Shown: positions 6,636 through 10,504 of the stretch, piece by piece | How the letters are laid out: each line of letters opens with the position of its first letter | Position numbering within the stretch: position 1 is the first letter of the stretch | Assembly (NCBI GenBank): GCA_964430505.1 | Contig: CAYSGH010000125.1 | Coordinates: 1 to 10,504 of the forward strand | Source: UBA6176 sp032119375 | GTDB taxonomy: Bacteria > Verrucomicrobiota > Verrucomicrobiia > Limisphaerales > UBA9464 | Direction of reading: 5' to 3' | Length of the DNA stretch: 10,504 bases | Made by a program: the position numbers and the translations under genes | Notes under the pieces: generated by a model | What the model was told of the DNA's origin: nothing | What the model saw: only the letters and a program-made list of their open reading frames with translations | Database searches by the model: none

Positions 6636-6714
6636 TTGGATTCCTGCCCGCAGGCCCATCCGCCCCTATCCGAGGATTTTCTCCCGATGGATTTCTTCGA
6701 CTGCCGTTTCGAGG
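6636..6714 (+). repeat. Dispersed hairpin-rich repeat, copy B (internal, diverged)
   Basis: It aligns in the same orientation with positions 1-84. The first 26 bases match at about 21 positions (TTGG, TCCTGCCCG, CCCATCC shared). The middle is diverged and about 5 bases shorter, and the end shares TCTTCGACTGCCGTTTC exactly (6694-6710). Hairpin potential is kept with different bases: CCTG/CAGG around loop CCCG, inside GGAT/ATCC. It sits between two divergent genes. Confidence 0.75.
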
Positions 6715-6924
6715 TTCCGTCGTTGTGGATGGGCGTAGGGAGTGGGGGGGGACACGGTCCGGCAATCCGTGCATCCTCATGCAGTGGAGCAGGATGACTT
6801 CGAGGCGTGGCGCGAGGGATTCGCAGGGCGGGGGCGTGGCCTTTGGGGGAAGGCACAACAAGCGACGAGACAACGCGGCAGCAGTTGGCGTACGGCTGGG
6901 GCAACTCGGCCACAATAGGCTTGA

Positions 6925-6936
6925 AAAAGGCCTTTT
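6925..6936. promoter_or_regulatory. Perfect palindrome upstream of the CBM9 gene
   Basis: AAAAGGCCTTTT is a perfect 12-bp palindrome centred about 48 bp before the start codon at 6979 and overlapping a possible -35 (TTGAAA, 6921-6926). It could be an operator for a dimeric regulator, or chance. Confidence 0.25.
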
Positions 6937-6978
6937 GATGTCGGTGCATCTGGGTGTTCCTACGGAAACTACATCCAC

Positions 6979-7077
6979 ATGAAAAAAACCATCCATGATT
7001 GGTTGGGCTGGGGGACTTTTCCCCGGTTGCAACTGTGCGCGATGGCCTTGGCCCTTTTTGGGCTCAGCGCCTCGGCC
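6979..7077 (+). other. Signal peptide of the triple-CBM9 protein
   Basis: Residues 1-33 have a basic start (MKKTIH), a hydrophobic core AMALALFGL (21-29) and an AxA-type cleavage site (SASA|ND). Cleavage falls immediately before the first NDIEPGK repeat opening, which supports both the start codon and the domain boundary. Confidence 0.8.
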
Positions 7078-10000
7078 AACGACATCGAACCGGGCAAGGA
7101 CAAGTACTCGGTTACCTTTGCCCCGAAGAGCATCGTGCTCGACGGCGACCTCGGCGAGTGGGCGGGCGTGCCCGTGTTGGCGGACCCGAAGTTTGCGATC
7201 CCCAAGGGATCGGGCGCGAACGGCAAGTACGTGCTGTTCGAGGAATATGGCGGTGGCACGTGGAGCGGCCCGGACGACCAGACGTCCGCCGTCCAGATCG
7301 TATATGATGCCGAGAACGTCTATTTCGGCTTCGTGGTGACGGACGACTACCACGAGAACGCGGCGAACAGCGCGTGGAACGGCGACTCGATCCAGTTGAT
7401 GATCGCCAGCGCGGACCGCACGCAGCAGGTTGCCCTGTACAACTACGCCCTCGGCGGCGTGGAGGGTGAGCTGGGCGACGTGATTGTGATGCACGAGGCC
7501 GGCCCCGGCGGCACGGAGGCAGTGGTTACCCGGAATGGAACGACCAAGAAGACGACCTACGAGATCAAGCTGCCGAAGGCGGCCCTCGGCATCGAGAAGC
7601 TCGAGGGTGGCGTGAAGTTTGGTCTTGGCATGGCGATCAACGACGGTGACGCCGGCCCTGGCCAGAACGGGCAAAAGGGCTGGGGTGGCCTGGGTGCCCA
7701 CGCCATCGTGTTCGGCAAGACCCCCAGCGAGACGGCGGAAATCACCCTGCTCAAGAAGAACGACATCGAACCGGGCAAGGAGTTCTACACGGTCAACCGC
7801 GCCCCGCGCGCCGTGAACCTCGACGGCAAGCTCGACGAATGGACGGGCGTGCCGGTCCTCGCCGACCCGAAGTTCTCCATCCCCAAGGGCTCCGGCCCCA
7901 ACGGCAAGTACGTCCTGTTCGAGGAGTACGGTGGCGGAACTTGGTCCGGTCCGGATGACCAGACCTCGGCAGTGCAGGTCATCTTCGACACCGACAACGT
8001 CTATTTCGGCATCGTGGTCACGGACGACTACCACGAGAACGCGGCGAACAGCGCGTGGAACGGCGACTCGATCCAGTTGATGATTGCGAACGCCGACCGT
8101 TCCCAGCAGGTGGCGTTGTACAACTACGCCCTCGGCGGCGTGGAAGACAGCCTGGGTGACGTGATCGTCATGCATGAGGCGGGTCCCGGCGGAACGGAGG
8201 CCGTCATCACCCGCAACACGACCACCAAGAAGACCACCTACGAGATCAAGCTCCCGAAGGCTTCGCTCGGCCTCGACGTGCTCGAGGGCGGCGTGACGCT
8301 CGGCCTCGGCATGGCCATCAACGACGGTGATGCTGGCCCCGGCCAGAATGGCCAAAAGGGCTGGGGTGGCCTCGGTGCCCACGCCATCGTGTTCGGCAAG
8401 ACGCCCAGTGAAACCGCCCTCCTGACGCTCAGCTCCGTCGTGCCCAACGACATCGAGCCCGGCAAGGAGTACTACACGGCCAGCGCCGTCTCCCAACCTA
8501 TCGTCATCGATGGCAAGCTGAACGAGTGGGGCGGCATCCCCGTGCTCTCGGACCCGAAGTTCTCCATTCCCAAGGGCTCCGGCGCACTCGGGACGGGCAA
8601 GTATGTCCTCTTCGAGGAGTACGGTGGCGGCACGTGGACTGGCCCGGATGACCAGACCTCGGCCGTGCAGGTCGTGTATGACGCAGAGAACGTCTATTTC
8701 GGCTTTGTCGTGACCGACGATTACCACGAGAACGCCGCCAACAGCGCGTGGAACGGCGACTCCGTCCAGCTCATGATTGCCTCGGCGGACCGCCAGCAGC
8801 AGATCGCCCTCTACAACTACGCCCTGGGCGGGGTGGAAGACAATTTGGGTGATGTCATCGTCATGCACGAGGCCGGCCCCGGCGGCACCGAGGCCGTCGT
8901 GACCCGCGACTCCGTCGCCAAGAAGACCTACTACGAGATCAAGCTCCCTGCGTCCGCCATTGGCAAGACGCCGCCCTTGACCCTCGGCACCCAATTCGGC
9001 CTGGGCATGGCCATCAACGACGGCGACGCCGGCCCCGGACAGAACGGCCAAAAGGGCTGGGGTGGCTTGGGCGCCCACGCCATCGTCTTCGGCAAGTCCC
9101 CGAAGGAAACCGCGTTGGTCTCGCTCGGCACGGCGTCGTCCGGATCGGACCGCCTGTTCTTGTCGGCCATCAACCCGGGCATCGTGACCTTCAGCTTCCG
9201 GGCCAATGACCTGGGTAGTTCCATCGTCTCCGCGACCGGCATCAAGCTGACCATCGACGGCGCCGCCGTGCCCGTGACCGTCTCTCCCAAGAAGGGCGAT
9301 GCCACGGACGTCACCTACACCCGTCCGTTGCCCTTCGCTGCGGGCGAACATACCTACCGCATCGAGGTCAAGGATACCCAGGGCAATACCATCACCGACA
9401 CCGGCCGCTTTACCTCGGCCGCCGTCGGCGTCCTCACGGCCGCCCACCAGGCGGTCTCCGTGGACAAGACCAAGCCCGGCTTCACGTGGCGCATCTTCCA
9501 GAACGAGGCCATGACGACGACGTCTTTGGACGACGCCGAACTGGCCTTGCTCGGCACCCTCAAGGATGAGAGCGGCGCTTTCTTCAACAACCTCGCCGAC
9601 TCGTTCGCCTCGGGTAATGCCCTGGACGTCGGCGTCGCCTCCGGCAAGACCATCAAGTTCGACATCGGCGGCACGTTCAACGTCAACTCCGTTGGCGGGA
9701 ACCCCGGCGGCACCTTCACGCCCGACGACCAGATGCCTGGCGTTCCGGGCGGCACGGGCGGCGACTTCGGCATCGCTGCCGAGCTCACCACGTTCATGGA
9801 ACTGCCTGCGGGCGTCGTGACGTTGGCCATCGCCTGCGACGACCGCTTCCGCGCCCAAGGCGGCCCCATCGGCAACCCTGCCGACGGCATCCTCCTGGGC
9901 GTGGGCGACCGTGAGTTGAACGGAGCCACTTCGACCGGCCTGATCCGGTTCTTCGTGCAGGACGCGGGCATCTACCCGATCCGCATCGTGTACCAGGACA

Positions 10001-10320
10001 ACGGCGGCGCGGCCCACATCGAGGTCGCCTCCGTGCAGGCCAACGGCGACAAGGTCCTCGTCAACGACCTCGATAACGGCGGCTTCAAGACCTATCGCAC
10101 GGGCGTCGCCCCTGCGAAGAGCACCGTGACGGTCGTCGGCTCGGTTCCCTCGCCCTTGAGCGGCTCCGCCCTCACCGGCGTGACCGTGTCCGAGGCGACC
10201 AAGACCATCACGGCGGACATCCCCTCCTCGGGTTCGTCCGGCTTCCTGACCATCGCCCCCGGCGTCAAGGTGACGTCGGTCTCGGTGGAAGGCGGCAAGC
10301 TGGTCATCAAGTACCAGTAA
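6979..10320 (+). CDS. Very large exported protein with three CBM9-like domains, Ig-like and PA14-like segments
   Basis: A 1113-residue predicted secreted protein. The signal peptide MKKTIHDW...LALFGLSASA is cleaved about at 33/34. Three tandem CBM9-like (DOMON-type) beta-sandwich domains follow at about 34-260, 261-489 and 490-718, each opening with NDIEPGK. Each carries an LDGxLxEWxGxPVL-type strand, GKYVLFEEYGGGTW, DDQTSAVQ, TDDYHENAANSAWNGDS, EAGPGGTEAV and GGLGAHAIVFGK. Residues 724-812 look like an Ig-type domain. Residues about 835-1030 look PA14-like (FTWRIFQNEAM; LPAGVVTLAIACDDRFRAQGG). The last 65 residues are beta-rich and end GGKLVIKYQ, with no LPXTG or PEP-CTERM signal. CBM9 family members bind sugar ends or chains; whether these do is unknown, and no catalytic domain is visible. 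The ribosome binding site is weak (GGAAA at 6964-6968). It is monocistronic, with a strong terminator downstream. Confidence 0.96.
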   Translation: MKKTIHDWLGWGTFPRLQLCAMALALFGLSASANDIEPGKDKYSVTFAPKSIVLDGDLGEWAGVPVLADPKFAIPKGSGANGKYVLFEEYGGGTWSGPDDQTSAVQIVYDAENVYFGFVVTDDYHENAANSAWNGDSIQLMIASADRTQQVALYNYALGGVEGELGDVIVMHEAGPGGTEAVVTRNGTTKKTTYEIKLPKAALGIEKLEGGVKFGLGMAINDGDAGPGQNGQKGWGGLGAHAIVFGKTPSETAEITLLKKNDIEPGKEFYTVNRAPRAVNLDGKLDEWTGVPVLADPKFSIPKGSGPNGKYVLFEEYGGGTWSGPDDQTSAVQVIFDTDNVYFGIVVTDDYHENAANSAWNGDSIQLMIANADRSQQVALYNYALGGVEDSLGDVIVMHEAGPGGTEAVITRNTTTKKTTYEIKLPKASLGLDVLEGGVTLGLGMAINDGDAGPGQNGQKGWGGLGAHAIVFGKTPSETALLTLSSVVPNDIEPGKEYYTASAVSQPIVIDGKLNEWGGIPVLSDPKFSIPKGSGALGTGKYVLFEEYGGGTWTGPDDQTSAVQVVYDAENVYFGFVVTDDYHENAANSAWNGDSVQLMIASADRQQQIALYNYALGGVEDNLGDVIVMHEAGPGGTEAVVTRDSVAKKTYYEIKLPASAIGKTPPLTLGTQFGLGMAINDGDAGPGQNGQKGWGGLGAHAIVFGKSPKETALVSLGTASSGSDRLFLSAINPGIVTFSFRANDLGSSIVSATGIKLTIDGAAVPVTVSPKKGDATDVTYTRPLPFAAGEHTYRIEVKDTQGNTITDTGRFTSAAVGVLTAAHQAVSVDKTKPGFTWRIFQNEAMTTTSLDDAELALLGTLKDESGAFFNNLADSFASGNALDVGVASGKTIKFDIGGTFNVNSVGGNPGGTFTPDDQMPGVPGGTGGDFGIAAELTTFMELPAGVVTLAIACDDRFRAQGGPIGNPADGILLGVGDRELNGATSTGLIRFFVQDAGIYPIRIVYQDNGGAAHIEVASVQANGDKVLVNDLDNGGFKTYRTGVAPAKSTVTVVGSVPSPLSGSALTGVTVSEATKTITADIPSSGSSGFLTIAPGVKVTSVSVEGGKLVIKYQ
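7078..9132 (+). repeat. Three in-gene tandem repeats of about 685 bp (CBM9-like domains)
   Basis: Copies begin at 7078, 7759 and 8446, each with codons for NDIEPGK. Copies 1 and 2 share an exact 65-nt match (7339-7403 and 8020-8084). The equivalent part of copy 3 encodes nearly the same peptide with several synonymous changes. This indicates internal duplication with uneven divergence, or conversion between copies 1 and 2. Confidence 0.9.
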
Positions 10321-10329
10321 GCCACGCGG

Positions 10330-10346
10330 CTACAGCCACGCTGTAG
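10330..10346 (+). other. Short hairpin after the CBM9 gene
   Basis: A perfect 6-bp inverted repeat CTACAG (10330-10335) / CTGTAG (10341-10346) has a 5-base loop and lies 10 bp after the stop codon and 9 bp before the main terminator. It may protect the mRNA 3' end or be incidental. Confidence 0.35.
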
Positions 10347-10354
10347 TCCATGCA

Positions 10355-10389
10355 GGGGGATGGCCTTCGGGTCATCCCCCTTTTCCTTT
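10355..10389 (+). terminator. Rho-independent terminator of the CBM9 gene
   Basis: An 11-bp stem GGGGGATGGCC (10355-10365) / GGTCATCCCCC (10370-10380), with one wobble pair and a TTCG tetraloop, is followed by TTTTCCTTT. It starts 35 bp after the stop codon and is the strongest terminator in the window. Confidence 0.93.
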
Positions 10390-10451
10390 CCCGGAGCACG
10401 CCGATTCCGCCGAAGGCAAGCCAGGTCGGTCCAGCAACGGCGATGGATGGG

Positions 10452-10504
10452 CCTAGAAACGGCAGTCGAAGAGGATTTCAAAACGAGGAAAGGGCCCTCC
10501 CATC
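10452..10504 (-). repeat. Dispersed hairpin-rich repeat, copy C (right end, truncated by the window)
   Basis: The reverse complement matches 32-84 at 52 of 53 positions, the one difference being in the TTTGG/TTTTG stretch. The copy runs to the last base of the window, so its hairpin half (equivalent to positions 1-31) would continue outside. It lies 63 bp beyond the terminator of the CBM9 gene. Confidence 0.9.

Larger units (their letters stand above)
6431..6978. other. Divergent intergenic region
   Basis: This 548-bp spacer lies between the minus-strand beta-helix gene and the plus-strand CBM9 gene. It holds the diverged dispersed repeat (6636-6714) and should contain both promoters. A weak minus-strand -10 candidate, TACTAT, lies at 6453-6448 with no good -35. 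A TTGAAA at 6921-6926 could be a -35 for the gene at 6979, but its -10 is poor. A perfect 12-bp palindrome AAAAGGCCTTTT is at 6925-6936. I see no gene; open frames through it are Arg/Pro/Gly-rich. Confidence 0.6.

Noticed and set aside
6431..6949. Upstream extension of the beta-helix protein by 173 residues
   Set aside because: It would read through the dispersed repeat and would bury the signal peptide in the middle of the protein.
6571..10017. A 1148-residue open frame antisense to the CBM9 gene
   Set aside because: It is the mirror of the strong codon bias of the real gene and repeats three times because the sense gene is triplicated. It has no signal, domain or ribosome binding site, while the sense strand has a signal peptide, recognisable domains and a terminator.
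32..10504. Composite transposon bounded by 53-bp inverted repeats
   Set aside because: No transposase or recombinase lies inside, a third diverged copy is internal, and a high-copy dispersed repeat ending the assembly explains the pattern more simply. It is kept only as an alternative in the findings.

Overview
The window is a GC-rich bacterial segment with six protein-coding genes, no RNA genes and no transposase. Its gene families (a CRTAC1-like FG-GAP/ASPIC-UnbV protein, a right-handed beta-helix protein and a very large multi-CBM9 protein, all with export signals) are typical of the Verrucomicrobiota/Planctomycetota group. I favour Verrucomicrobiota, an inference from gene content only. 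A run of exactly 100 Ns (1892-1991) and copies of one dispersed repeat at both extreme ends suggest that this is a whole draft scaffold whose assembly stopped in repeats.

Layout, left to right. Positions 1-84 hold a hairpin-rich dispersed repeat. Next come two minus-strand genes that may form an operon: an A-type Fe-S carrier closest to ErpA (1470 down to 1108) and a protein with a TerB-like front half and a bacterial PH/GRAM-like end (1044 down to 181). Upstream of erpA, inside a divergent intergenic region, is a 21-bp tandem array interrupted by the assembly gap. On its far side is a small plus-strand gene of unknown function (2228-2638) with a clear Rho-independent terminator. About 590 bp of gene-free DNA with several hairpins follows.

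The right two thirds encode predicted exported proteins. The FG-GAP/ASPIC-UnbV protein (3292-5268) runs convergently into a beta-helix protein (6430 down to 5234), overlapping it by 35 bp. A 548-bp divergent spacer holding a second, diverged copy of the dispersed repeat separates the beta-helix gene from a 1113-residue protein (6979-10320). That protein has three near-identical CBM9-like domains, an Ig-like segment and a PA14-like segment, and ends at a strong terminator. A third copy of the dispersed repeat, inverted, closes the window.

The left genes look like housekeeping (Fe-S assembly) plus unknowns. The right genes look like secreted or surface proteins for binding carbohydrate or other ligands, but nothing shows that they act as one system. 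The least explained items are the 21-bp array, with a palindrome recurring every two helical turns, and the dispersed repeat family, seen three times in 10.5 kb.
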